The translations under genes and the position numbers were made by a program. The notes under the pieces were generated by a model. That model did no database searches, had not been told where the DNA came from, and worked only from the letters and a program-made list of their open reading frames with translations. Shown piece by piece: positions 1 to 6,138 of a DNA stretch of 7,026 nucleotides; positions within the stretch are counted from its first letter, which is position 1, and every line of letters starts with the position of its first letter. The stretch covers positions 1-7,026 of the forward strand of contig JBAZOJ010000196.1 of assembly GCA_041648755.1 (NCBI GenBank), written 5' to 3'. The DNA is from JBAZOJ01 sp041648755. GTDB taxonomy: Bacteria; Planctomycetota; B143-G9.

Positions 1-456
1 GATGGCGGAGGCAACGACAATTACATCTCGACGCAGTATTCCGGCGGATCGGGCATACACCTTTCCGCGGGAGTCCTGCTCGACCGCTCCGGCAAAGACC
101 ATTACTATTGCCGATATGGCGTTGGATTGGGCGGAGGGCACGACTGGGGCGTCGGTGCACTGATAGACCTGGAGGGAAACGACTACTACCAGGGCAGCGG
201 GATTACCTTCGGCGGAGCCAATGCCAACGGCGTCGGGATTCACCTCGACGGCGGAGATGGAATGGACAGCTACAGCGGCCTGAGCGGCCTCACACAGGGC
301 GACGCGCCCGAGGTTCGCGGCACGGTCTCGCTTGGGATCCTGATCAATATGGGCGGCCCGGACTTCTACACTTCAGCGCTGAAGGACGGAGAACTGAGAG
401 TGATGAACTGGATCGGCATTGCCTATGACGTTCCGACCGTGGAGGTGAAGAAGTGA
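1..456 (+). CDS. Gly/Asp-rich repeat protein, 3' end only
   Basis: The reading frame is open from the first base to the TGA at 454-456, giving 151 residues; the start lies outside the window, so the internal TTG at 127 should not be taken as the start. The visible part is built from a repeated motif close to G-x-L-x-D-x-x-G-x-D-x-Y. Units begin near residues 24, 52 and 79, about 27-28 residues apart, with a diverged fourth unit (GILINMGGPDFY) near the end and a partial one at the window edge (GGGNDNY). One unit (GGDGMDSY) resembles an RTX calcium-binding nonapeptide, but the spacing is three times too long for a classical RTX array. Glycine-rich strand-turn repeats of this kind suggest a beta-solenoid, surface or secreted protein; this is inference, and I do not recognise a named family. 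It overlaps the lipoprotein gene by GTGA, so the two are probably translationally coupled. Confidence 0.85.
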   Translation, partial: DGGGNDNYISTQYSGGSGIHLSAGVLLDRSGKDHYYCRYGVGLGGGHDWGVGALIDLEGNDYYQGSGITFGGANANGVGIHLDGGDGMDSYSGLSGLTQGDAPEVRGTVSLGILINMGGPDFYTSALKDGELRVMNWIGIAYDVPTVEVKK

Positions 457-1712
457 AACGGCTGATATTCGCCATTTGCGTGCTCGCTCTGATCTTCACC
501 GGCTGTAACGAAGGCACCAAGCCCGTCGCAACGGACAGTCCTCAGACCACCCAGCCAACTGTCGCGGCAACCGCCGCGCCATCTCCATCTGTTGCACCGG
601 AGCTTGCCGTAGGCGACCGTGCGATAATCGCGCGTCTTCCAAAGGACATCCAGACCGCCACCTTCCGCCAGCTTTGGGACGTCGCCGAGCTCTGGCGGGT
701 CGGTGAGAACATCGATGCCGTGAATGCCTGCCGCGCCGAATTGAGGCGCAGGGGCGTCTCTATCCTGAAGGACGTCCTCGCTGACCTGCCGGAAAATGGC
801 TCCGGCCTCGAGTTCGAGGCCTTTATGGACTACTTCCGGTCAATCGGCGACGCTGCCATCGAGCCGGTCGGCAATCTGCTATTCAGTGAGAATATCCAGA
901 TCCGCAGCGACGGGCTCAACATGATCTACTCGCTCGGATCTCCCGCCTACATCCCCTGGTTGCACAAGGCACTTGACGACCCGACTCTCAAGGAATCCGC
1001 GGCTCCCTTCCTGCGCGCGGTAGCCCGCGTATCGGCCTATCTTGGCGACAAGGATGTCATCCCGCAATTGATGGCTATGATCGGCAATTCGGAGAAGGAG
1101 CGCGAGAAGTTGCAGATCCTTTCGGCGCTTTCGGCACTGAAAGCGGAGTCGCTTGCACCGTTCTTTATCGAAACTTGCGGAGCAGAACTCATTTCCATAC
1201 GGTATATTTCCGGTAGAGCGCTCGCCGCTCTGGGCGATTTCGGGCTCAAGGCGATTGTCGACGCGAAGCCGGAGACCTTGCCGATACAGCAGCGCAGACA
1301 GTTGCTGGAAGTGGTCGGCTGGATAAACACTCCCGCTGCCGTGGAAGTGCTCAAGGCCTGGTGCAACGCTCCTGAATGGCAGGTTCGCTTTACCGTCTAT
1401 CGGGCATTCCAGTACATTCAGGCAGCCGACAAGGCCAAGCCAGATGCAATGAAGGCCGAAGAGGAAAGGCTGAACAAGCAACTGGTTGAGATCAACGAGA
1501 AGCTTGGAGCCGCAAACCTGACTGACAAGGAAAAGGCGGAACTCGCCAAGGCCAAGGAAGACATAGCTGGTAAACTGGCATTGTTCCCCACGAAGTACGC
1601 GATAGTGTACGTCCCCGAGGTGAAGGAGTTCTGCGCAAAGCTACTGTTCGAAGAAGATGACCCCAGATGCAGGCGCGAATTGTCGCGACTGCTGACAGAG
1701 GAGATCAAATGA
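453..1712 (+). CDS. Lipoprotein with HEAT-like repeats and a coiled coil
   Basis: The product has 419 residues. The GTG start at 453 is supported by GGAGG at 441-445, 7 nt upstream, and by the GTGA overlap with the preceding stop. The N-terminus is a lipoprotein signal peptide: MKR, a hydrophobic stretch, then FTGC with Cys18 as the likely lipidated residue. A Thr/Pro/Ala-rich linker covers about residues 20-50. About residues 100-325 are pairs of amphipathic helices typical of HEAT/armadillo-like repeats (for example IQIRSDGLNMIYSLGSPAYI, and later ALGDFGLKAI and VRFTVYRAFQYI). Residues about 325-380 are Lys/Glu/Ala-rich and look like a coiled coil, followed by a charged tail. HEAT proteins usually act as binding scaffolds, so an envelope-tethered protein-binding role is likely; the partner is unknown. 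The 3' end overlaps the dehydrogenase gene by ATGA. The repeat assignment is by eye; gene reality is near certain. Confidence 0.9.
   Translation: MKRLIFAICVLALIFTGCNEGTKPVATDSPQTTQPTVAATAAPSPSVAPELAVGDRAIIARLPKDIQTATFRQLWDVAELWRVGENIDAVNACRAELRRRGVSILKDVLADLPENGSGLEFEAFMDYFRSIGDAAIEPVGNLLFSENIQIRSDGLNMIYSLGSPAYIPWLHKALDDPTLKESAAPFLRAVARVSAYLGDKDVIPQLMAMIGNSEKEREKLQILSALSALKAESLAPFFIETCGAELISIRYISGRALAALGDFGLKAIVDAKPETLPIQQRRQLLEVVGWINTPAAVEVLKAWCNAPEWQVRFTVYRAFQYIQAADKAKPDAMKAEEERLNKQLVEINEKLGAANLTDKEKAELAKAKEDIAGKLALFPTKYAIVYVPEVKEFCAKLLFEEDDPRCRRELSRLLTEEIK
1699..1703 (+). promoter_or_regulatory. Ribosome binding site deciding the dehydrogenase start
   Basis: AGGAG lies 5 nt before the ATG at 1709, and that ATG overlaps the lipoprotein stop as ATGA. 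This favours 1709 over the in-frame ATG at 1667. The upstream ATG would add 14 residues translated from inside the lipoprotein gene, ahead of an already 18-residue polar leader before the Rossmann fold. Confidence 0.75.
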
Positions 1713-2593
1713 CCGAGAACGAGAACGACAGCGGTTCACCGGCAGATATCAAGATCAAGAACGTGGCCGTGGTTGGCTGCGGGCAGATCGGCGTTGGCAT
1801 AGGCCTTTCCTGTGCGCTGCACCGTGTGCCGGTTGCTCTGATGGGCAGGGAAAAGGACGAACTGCTGACTTCCCGCAAGTGGGTAACGGAGTTTCTTGAT
1901 ACCGCTGCCGAAAAGGGCACGATCAAGCGCTCCGAGGTGTACGAGATCGCGGGCAACTTTGCCTTCGTTGTGGGCATCGAGCATCTCAAGCGCGCGGACC
2001 TTGTGATCGAATGCGTGAACGAGGATCTCGAGACCAAGAAGAAGTTGTTCACCGAGATCAAGGGCGAGGTGAAGCCCACCGCCGTCGTGTCCACGAATAC
2101 CTCAGTGTTCTCCATCAGAGAGCTTGCCGAATGCTTCGGCTCTCCGGATCGTTTCCTGGGCACCCATTTCTTCACCCCGGTGCCTGTGATGAAACTGGTC
2201 GAAGTGGTCGCAACTCCGGACACATCGAGAGAGACCATTGACAACGTAATGGATTTCTGCATGCGCATCGGCAAGCAGCCGGTGCTTGTAAAGGACTCCC
2301 CCGGCTTTATCGTCAACAAGCTCCTCACCGTCTTCCTGCTCTCCGCGATGAAGCTGTACCAGGAGGGTAATGCACCCGAGGATATCGATACGGCAATAGA
2401 ACTTGCCCTCGGGCATAAGGCTGGCCCGCTGAAGCTGGCGGACTCGATCGGGCTCGACGTAATTGCCAGAATGGCCGAGCAGTTGCACGCATATCATGGG
2501 GACGAATGCTACAGCGTTCCGGACGTGCTGAAGCAGCATATTGAGCGCGGCAGGCTCGGAAGAAAGACCAATGTCGGCTTCTACAGGTATTGA
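1709..2593 (+). CDS. hbd: 3-hydroxyacyl-CoA (3-hydroxybutyryl-CoA) dehydrogenase
   Basis: The 294-residue product is slightly longer than the roughly 280 usual for single-domain enzymes, owing to a polar N-terminal leader. The family interconverts 3-hydroxyacyl-CoA and 3-oxoacyl-CoA in the cytosol with a nicotinamide cofactor, in butyrate/PHB metabolism or beta-oxidation. Residues 19-30 (VAVVGCGQIGVG) hold the Rossmann GxGxxG at 23-28. The expected catalytic set is present: Ser132 in NTS, His153 in GTHFF, Glu165 in MKLVE and Asn203 in PGFIVNK. The C-terminal domain has GHKAGPLKLADSIGLD and ends in the typical GRKTNVGFYRY. Two oddities: the residue after the second strand, usually acidic, is Gly46 followed by Arg47, which suggests NADP(H) use; and the common HFFNP is HFFTP, with Thr156. 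It is coupled by ATGA to the upstream lipoprotein gene, an unusual neighbour for this enzyme. The exact acyl chain length cannot be read from the sequence. Confidence 0.93.
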   Translation: MTENENDSGSPADIKIKNVAVVGCGQIGVGIGLSCALHRVPVALMGREKDELLTSRKWVTEFLDTAAEKGTIKRSEVYEIAGNFAFVVGIEHLKRADLVIECVNEDLETKKKLFTEIKGEVKPTAVVSTNTSVFSIRELAECFGSPDRFLGTHFFTPVPVMKLVEVVATPDTSRETIDNVMDFCMRIGKQPVLVKDSPGFIVNKLLTVFLLSAMKLYQEGNAPEDIDTAIELALGHKAGPLKLADSIGLDVIARMAEQLHAYHGDECYSVPDVLKQHIERGRLGRKTNVGFYRY

Positions 2594-2607
2594 GTTTTTT
2601 GCAGCGA

Positions 2608-2626
2608 GTCGAGCCTTTAGGCCGAC
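2608..2626. repeat. Inverted repeat ahead of the sigma factor gene
   Basis: GTCG-A-GCCT / AGGC-CGAC forms an 8-bp stem with one bulged A and a two-base loop, in the 51-nt gap between dehydrogenase and sigma factor. No T-tract follows on either strand, so it does not look like an intrinsic terminator. It could be an operator, a translation-modulating hairpin or chance. I see no convincing promoter in the gap. Confidence 0.35.
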
Positions 2627-2644
2627 TATCTGACGCGAGGTTAA

Positions 2645-3214
2645 ATGGACCACCTCCGTGGACCCGGGGAAGAAGAGCGCATCAGCGACGCAGAACTCGT
2701 CGCGCAAGTGCTCGACGGCAGCGAGGCTGCCTTCCCCCAACTGATCGAGCGCTACTGGAGGATGGTCTTTTCCATCGCGTACAGGGGCTGCCGGAATACT
2801 ACCGACGCCGAGGACATCACTCAGGAGTCGTTCCTTGCCGCCCTCAGCTCTTTGCCAAGGCTTAAAGACCACGCGAAATTCTCATCCTGGCTGTACGGGC
2901 TCGCGCTTAACACAACGCGGTCTTTCGTGCGCAAGCGCTCAAGATCGCCCTCGATGCCCGAACCCCTGTATGAGGAACCGGCGGATGACCCCTCGACCCT
3001 GTCCACAATGAGCGGCGACGAAAGCGTCATCGAGTTGAGGAAAGCGGTCGAGAAACTGAAGCCGATATATCGTGCGGTCGTTGAACTAAGGTACTTGCAG
3101 AACCTGAGTTGCGAAGAGATTGCCCTGCGGTTGAACGAGCCATCCGGCACGATCAGAAGCAGGCTTTGCAGGGCGAGCGAAATCCTTCGCAGGAAGATGA
3201 AGAAGTTTTTGTAG
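2645..3214 (+). CDS. ECF-family RNA polymerase sigma factor
   Basis: The product has 189 residues, normal for an extracytoplasmic-function sigma factor. ATG 2645 is the first possible start because an in-frame TAA sits directly before it; GAGG at 2637-2640 is the likely ribosome site, with short spacing. Sigma region 2 spans about residues 33-100, with the core-binding segment DAEDITQESFLAAL (54-67) and the -10 recognition segment FSSWLYGLALN (79-89) followed by a basic RKRSR stretch. An acidic, Ser/Pro-rich linker (about 101-133) leads into region 4 (about 135-189), whose helix-turn-helix is LSCEEIALRLNEPSGTIRSR, followed by a basic tail. It directs polymerase to a dedicated promoter set. 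The next gene, 2 nt downstream, is placed and built like its membrane anti-sigma partner. The ECF subgroup cannot be assigned by eye, and no autoregulatory promoter is recognisable. Confidence 0.95.
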   Translation: MDHLRGPGEEERISDAELVAQVLDGSEAAFPQLIERYWRMVFSIAYRGCRNTTDAEDITQESFLAALSSLPRLKDHAKFSSWLYGLALNTTRSFVRKRSRSPSMPEPLYEEPADDPSTLSTMSGDESVIELRKAVEKLKPIYRAVVELRYLQNLSCEEIALRLNEPSGTIRSRLCRASEILRRKMKKFL

Positions 3215-3216
3215 CC

Positions 3217-4641
3217 ATGAACGAACGGGAAAAAGACCTCATTCACACTTCGGGCGCCTCCGGCGTCTGCCCCGTATGCGGGGAGACCGGATGCACGAGC
3301 CCGGAATGCGAGAAAGCGCGCGGCAATATCGCAGCGCTTTCCGGTCATTTCTCCCGGCTGTCCGAGTGCCGCTATCCGGAGGACCCGGTTGCCTTTGAGA
3401 AGAGGCTCGCGCGTACCCTTCGTGGCGCCGCACCGTTCGCGCGCAGCCGCTGGGAAAGTGAACGCCGGTTCTACGGGGCGCTCCGGGCCGTTGGTCTGGT
3501 GGCAGCGCTGGCGATAATCGTAATGGCCGCTACGTTCTACCTGCCCGGCGACAATTCCGTCAAGTCGCCCGTTGGCTGGAAGCACCTCACGCTGGCCGAG
3601 ATGTCCGCGGCCTTCAGCGCCCAGTTCGGGCGCGACCTCATGATCTCCGCCGATGCCGGCAATGCCGCGTGGCTCAAGCGCGCAACAGTTTCGCTGTCCT
3701 CCGCTGACCCGGAACATGCCGCGAGCGCGGTCGCCCGCGCCTTCGACCTCGCCGTGGTAAGCTGGAACGGCAAACTGGTGCTGCGCGACAGGACCGTCGC
3801 CCTTGCCGAGACCGGAAAAGCCTCGGCGCTGTCAATGGACATCGCCTTCTCGGTGGATCCCTCCGAGATCGCCGAACTCGACAGCATGGGCAACAGCCTC
3901 GTAGCTGTTGACACCCCGCACATATCCGCAAAGGTCACCGAGGTACAGATACCGTTGCGCAACTACGACTCGAAGGTTATCTCCCGCCCCGGTGAGAGCT
4001 TCGAGGTCCGCAGGTCGCTGCCTTGGTTCGCGGCTACGCCCGAGGGCAAGCTTGAATTTATGGCGATGGAAGAAGAGGACTTCGTCCGCTTCGAGCCCAT
4101 TCGCCGGATACTGCGCGGGGAAGTCCCCGAGGACTTCGGAATCCCGGCCCGTCTGATCGGCCCGTTCGACAAGCCGGTTGTCATCCCGACAGCCGCGACC
4201 GTTCGCGAGGCGCTGGATAAGCTTGCGCGCGAATACGGCTTCGACTACATCGTCGGCAGCGGCGCCGAAGTCGATCTGCCGGTGCCCGCTTCGTTCTCCG
4301 GGGCAAAGACCTTGGGCGACGCGCTCGATTCGCTGTGCGACAGCAGGTACTTCTATTTCACATATCTGCCTGATGTCAACGCGGTCCTGATCGACTCCCG
4401 GCCCAACCTGCAGCGTTTCCTGTGCGTGGGCGTTGCGAAAATGGCGGGCAAGTCCCCCATCCTGACCGCGCTCTCGCTCCGGTCTTCATTCCAGAATTAC
4501 TTCGCCGCCCCGCAAGACCGCACCGGCGAAATGGTATCCTACTTCCGCGACTTTGTCATCGTCCGCCACCACGTCTGGCCGCTCCTGCGCATGATGCGCT
4601 GCGAGTCAGTCCAGTCGAACGTGGTGCGCCCGAAGAACTAA
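3217..4641 (+). CDS. Putative membrane anti-sigma factor with two STN-like domains
   Basis: ATG 3217, 2 nt after the sigma stop, gives 474 residues. The same frame is open back to 3109, but that part lies inside the sigma gene and is unlikely to be translated. The cytoplasmic N-terminus has a Cys cluster, CPVCGETGC...C (Cys18, 21, 26, 31), then His44 and Cys51, which could bind zinc but is not the canonical HX3CX2C anti-sigma motif. One transmembrane helix spans about residues 89-109, with Arg-rich flanks on the inner side. Outside, residues about 122-191 (HLTLAEMSAAFSAQFGRDLM through WNGKLVLRD) and 323-397 (ATVREALDKLAREYGFDYI through DVNAVLID) each resemble an STN (secretin/TonB short N-terminal) domain. 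The intervening segment 192-322 and the tail 398-474 match nothing I know. FecR/PupR-type anti-sigma factors also carry a periplasmic STN-like fold, so position and layout suggest an ECF sigma inhibitor and sensor. The biochemical role is inferred. Confidence 0.85.
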   Translation: MNEREKDLIHTSGASGVCPVCGETGCTSPECEKARGNIAALSGHFSRLSECRYPEDPVAFEKRLARTLRGAAPFARSRWESERRFYGALRAVGLVAALAIIVMAATFYLPGDNSVKSPVGWKHLTLAEMSAAFSAQFGRDLMISADAGNAAWLKRATVSLSSADPEHAASAVARAFDLAVVSWNGKLVLRDRTVALAETGKASALSMDIAFSVDPSEIAELDSMGNSLVAVDTPHISAKVTEVQIPLRNYDSKVISRPGESFEVRRSLPWFAATPEGKLEFMAMEEEDFVRFEPIRRILRGEVPEDFGIPARLIGPFDKPVVIPTAATVREALDKLAREYGFDYIVGSGAEVDLPVPASFSGAKTLGDALDSLCDSRYFYFTYLPDVNAVLIDSRPNLQRFLCVGVAKMAGKSPILTALSLRSSFQNYFAAPQDRTGEMVSYFRDFVIVRHHVWPLLRMMRCESVQSNVVRPKN

Positions 4642-4666
4642 CTCTCCTCTCTCCTTTCTCTCTCTC
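4642..4666. repeat. Homopyrimidine tract
   Basis: 25 consecutive C/T bases, mostly CT dinucleotides, directly follow the anti-sigma stop codon and precede the terminator hairpin. It may be just low-complexity intergenic sequence or an unstructured C/U-rich leader to the terminator in the RNA. Confidence 0.7.
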
Positions 4667-4669
4667 GCT

Positions 4670-4703
4670 CGACAGGTCGCCTGCGCGGCCTGTCGCGTTG
4701 TTT
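4670..4703 (+). terminator. Intrinsic terminator of the plus-strand cluster
   Basis: CGACAGGTCGC (4670-4680) pairs with GCGGCCTGTCG (4685-4695) as an 11-bp stem with one G-U wobble and the loop CTGC. It is followed by a modest T-rich run, CGTTGTTT. It sits between two convergent genes. In the minus direction the hairpin is not followed by T residues, so it should mainly serve the plus-strand genes. Confidence 0.75.
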
Positions 4704-4718
4704 GAGTGTGGAGAGTGG

Positions 4719-5489
4719 CTATTGCCCGAAGTAGATGTCGTAGAAAAGCTTGAGCGTCATAAGCGCGACCATCGTGATGAAGATCGGCCTTATGAATGCC
4801 GCGCCGCGCTTGATGACCAATCCCGCGCCGATCTGCGCCCCGAGAATCTGCCCTGCACCCATCGCGAGCCCCACTATGAATATCACCTTGCCGCCAACCA
4901 GAAAGACAGCCAGCGAGGATATGTTGCTGGTGAAGTTCATCACCTTGGTATAGGCGGTGCCCTTGGTCAGGTTGTATCCGAGCAGCATGGCGATGGCGAT
5001 GACCCAGAATGAGCCCGTGCCCGGCCCGAAGAAGCCATCGTAGAAACCGAGAAGCAGGCCGAATACTAAGTAGAAGGGGAGGGGGCTCATGCGCGGATGA
5101 ACGTCGGCGTCGCCCAGTTTCGGAGAGACCAGCACATACACCAATATTCCCAGCAACAGCCAGGGGATCAGCATCTTGAGCAGATCCGGGCTGACGTTCT
5201 GAACCACTATCGTTCCTGCGACCGCGCCAATCATGGTGAGGACGATCCCCGGCATTGCAGTGCGGATATCGACCAGCCCGGCGCGGGTGAATTTGTACGA
5301 GGCTGTGAAGCTGCCGAAGGACGACTGGAGTTTGTTGGTGCCCAGTGCGGTAACGGGGTCCATTCCCGTCAGGATCAGGCAGGGCAGGGTGATGAGCCCC
5401 CCGCCTCCCGCCACCGTGTCCATCAGGCCGGCGATGATCGAGGCGCAGAACAGAATCGGGTAGAAGTACCAGTCAATCGGGAAGTGCAT
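4719..5489 (-). CDS. yfcA: TSUP-family (TauE/SafE) membrane permease, YfcA-like
   Basis: The 256-residue product is a hydrophobic protein with about eight transmembrane segments in two related halves, as expected for TSUP. Family members move anions such as sulfite or organosulfonates across the inner membrane, but most, including YfcA, have no firmly proven substrate. Family motifs are clear: VAGGGGLITLP (residues 26-36), GTNKLQS (50-56), PKLG (123-126), GFYDGFFGPGTGSF (148-161), then NFTSNISS, GGKVI, a GQ-LGAQIG segment and a C-terminal IRP...KLFYDIYFGQ. The overall match to Escherichia coli YfcA, as I remember it, runs end to end. The ATG at 5487-5489 starts at the usual place before the first helix; no good Shine-Dalgarno precedes it. 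It is convergent with the plus-strand cluster and stands alone, so no substrate hint comes from neighbours. Confidence 0.93.
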   Translation of the reverse strand: MHFPIDWYFYPILFCASIIAGLMDTVAGGGGLITLPCLILTGMDPVTALGTNKLQSSFGSFTASYKFTRAGLVDIRTAMPGIVLTMIGAVAGTIVVQNVSPDLLKMLIPWLLLGILVYVLVSPKLGDADVHPRMSPLPFYLVFGLLLGFYDGFFGPGTGSFWVIAIAMLLGYNLTKGTAYTKVMNFTSNISSLAVFLVGGKVIFIVGLAMGAGQILGAQIGAGLVIKRGAAFIRPIFITMVALMTLKLFYDIYFGQ

Positions 5490-5515
5490 AAACTCGCGGT
5501 TTGCGCGAGAGGTGA

Positions 5516-5521
5516 ATCATA
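5516..5521 (-). promoter_or_regulatory. Possible -10 element for the permease gene
   Basis: On the minus strand TATGAT lies 26 nt upstream of the permease ATG, one base from the TATAAT consensus. No convincing -35 hexamer is found 15-18 nt further upstream (the best is TTTCTT), so this is tentative. Confidence 0.25.
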
Positions 5522-5647
5522 CGCGGCGTTGGTCGGAAAGAAACGAGAAGGAAGCCGCTGGATTTCTAACATCGATACTCAGGATGAAGAGGATAGGATG
5601 AATGACGAATAAGAGAGAAGCCAAGGAGGCGCAAAATGGCCATTAAC

Positions 5648-5662
5648 CGCCAAGGCGCCAAG
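5648..5662. repeat. Short tandem repeat CGCCAAG(G)
   Basis: Two adjacent copies of CGCCAAG separated by one G. A related GCCAAGG lies at 5620-5626. This resembles GCCAAG-type low-complexity repeats that I associate with intergenic DNA of some environmental bacteria; the association is from memory. Confidence 0.5.
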
Positions 5663-5670
5663 TCGAGTTA

Positions 5671-5698
5671 GGCGAGACCCGCCTCAGGAGGGTTCGCC
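5671..5698. repeat. Hairpin repeat unit, copy 1
   Basis: GGCGA-G-ACCC pairs with GGGT-TCGCC, a 9-bp stem with one bulged G and the loop GCCTCAGGA. Its 5' half and loop (GCGAGACCCGCCTCAGGAGGG) align with the second unit at 5721-5740, which reads GCGAAGCCCGCTTCGGAGGG. Confidence 0.55.
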
Positions 5699-5720
5699 AA
5701 GCCGAGAAGACAGCAGTTTT

Positions 5721-5740
5721 GCGAAGCCCGCTTCGGAGGG
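5721..5740. repeat. Hairpin repeat unit, copy 2
   Basis: A diverged direct copy of the unit 49-50 nt upstream. It contains its own palindrome, CGAAGC-CC-GCTTCG (5722-5735), although the flanking stem of copy 1 is not kept. Confidence 0.5.
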
Positions 5741-5863
5741 CAACGATGAGTAAGCAACATGGGTTTGGGATGAACCATCCGGCGTAAAAGAACCTATCCC
5801 CCGGGAGCGCCACGCACCCGCTTGGCGCTTGTCCTCCGGAGGCGCGGCGAAGGAGGATGGCAT

Positions 5864-5918
5864 CGGCCTGAAAGGCCGTTCTTCGTAGGGGCATCCGCCT
5901 CAGGCGGACCACGTGCCC
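5864..5918. repeat. Compound double-hairpin repeat, copy A
   Basis: Two hairpins in a row. The first is CGGCCT-GAA-AGGCCG (5864-5878). After TTCTTC comes GTAGGGGC (5885-5892), which opens the second: GGGCA-TCCGCC pairs with GGCGGA-(CCACG)-TGCCC around the loop TCA. The same order of elements recurs at 6091-6138. Confidence 0.65.
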
Positions 5919-5992
5919 TTGCCTGAAACGGCGTAGGAAGGCACTACAAAGCCATTACGTTGGTGCGGTTCAGGTGAGGTGAGGGTTCTGTT

Positions 5993-6021
5993 CTTCCCCT
6001 CTCCCAGAGGTAGAGGGGAAG
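5993..6021. repeat. CCTCTCCC-type palindrome, copy 1
   Basis: CTTCCCCTCT and AGAGGGGAAG form a perfect 10-bp stem with a 9-nt loop. Inside is CCTCTCCCAGAGG (5998-6010), whose exact reverse complement occurs at 6057-6069. Confidence 0.7.
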
Positions 6022-6050
6022 TCCGCTCCAAGTCTTGGCTCTTTTCGTTC

Positions 6051-6069
6051 CCTCTCCCTCTGGGAGAGG
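6051..6069. repeat. CCTCTCCC-type palindrome, copy 2
   Basis: CCTCTCCC-TCT-GGGAGAGG is a perfect 8-bp stem with a 3-nt loop. Its 3' part inverts 13 bases of copy 1. GGGTTCT(T)GTTC occurs near both copies (5983-5993 and 6078-6089), as does TGGTGCGG (5961-5968 and 6072-6079). Confidence 0.7.
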
Positions 6070-6090
6070 CATGGTGCGGGTTCTTGTTCG

Positions 6091-6138
6091 CGGCCTCCGA
6101 GGCCGTTTCCAGGTAGGGGCGACCCCGAGTGGTCGCCC
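6091..6138. repeat. Compound double-hairpin repeat, copy B
   Basis: The first element is the palindrome CGGCCTCCGAGGCCG (6091-6105). After TTTCCAG comes GTAGGGGC (6113-6120), opening the hairpin GGGCGACC-CCGAGT-GGTCGCCC (6117-6138). Element order and spacing match copy A, 227 nt upstream in the same orientation, while the stem interiors differ. Confidence 0.65.

Noticed and set aside
1667..1708. Upstream ATG as the dehydrogenase start
   Set aside because: It would add 14 residues encoded inside the lipoprotein gene; the ATGA overlap with AGGAG upstream makes 1709 the better start.
2102..2872. Minus-strand open frame of 256 codons
   Set aside because: It lies opposite the end of the dehydrogenase and the start of the sigma gene, both with full family motifs, and its peptide shows no domain.
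2821..3717. Minus-strand open frame of 298 codons
   Set aside because: It is antisense to the sigma factor and its partner gene; its length is explained by GC-rich coding on the other strand, and the peptide resembles nothing known.
4422..5012. Plus-strand open frame of 196 codons
   Set aside because: It straddles the end of the anti-sigma gene, the terminator hairpin and the antisense of the permease; a real gene would not read through these.
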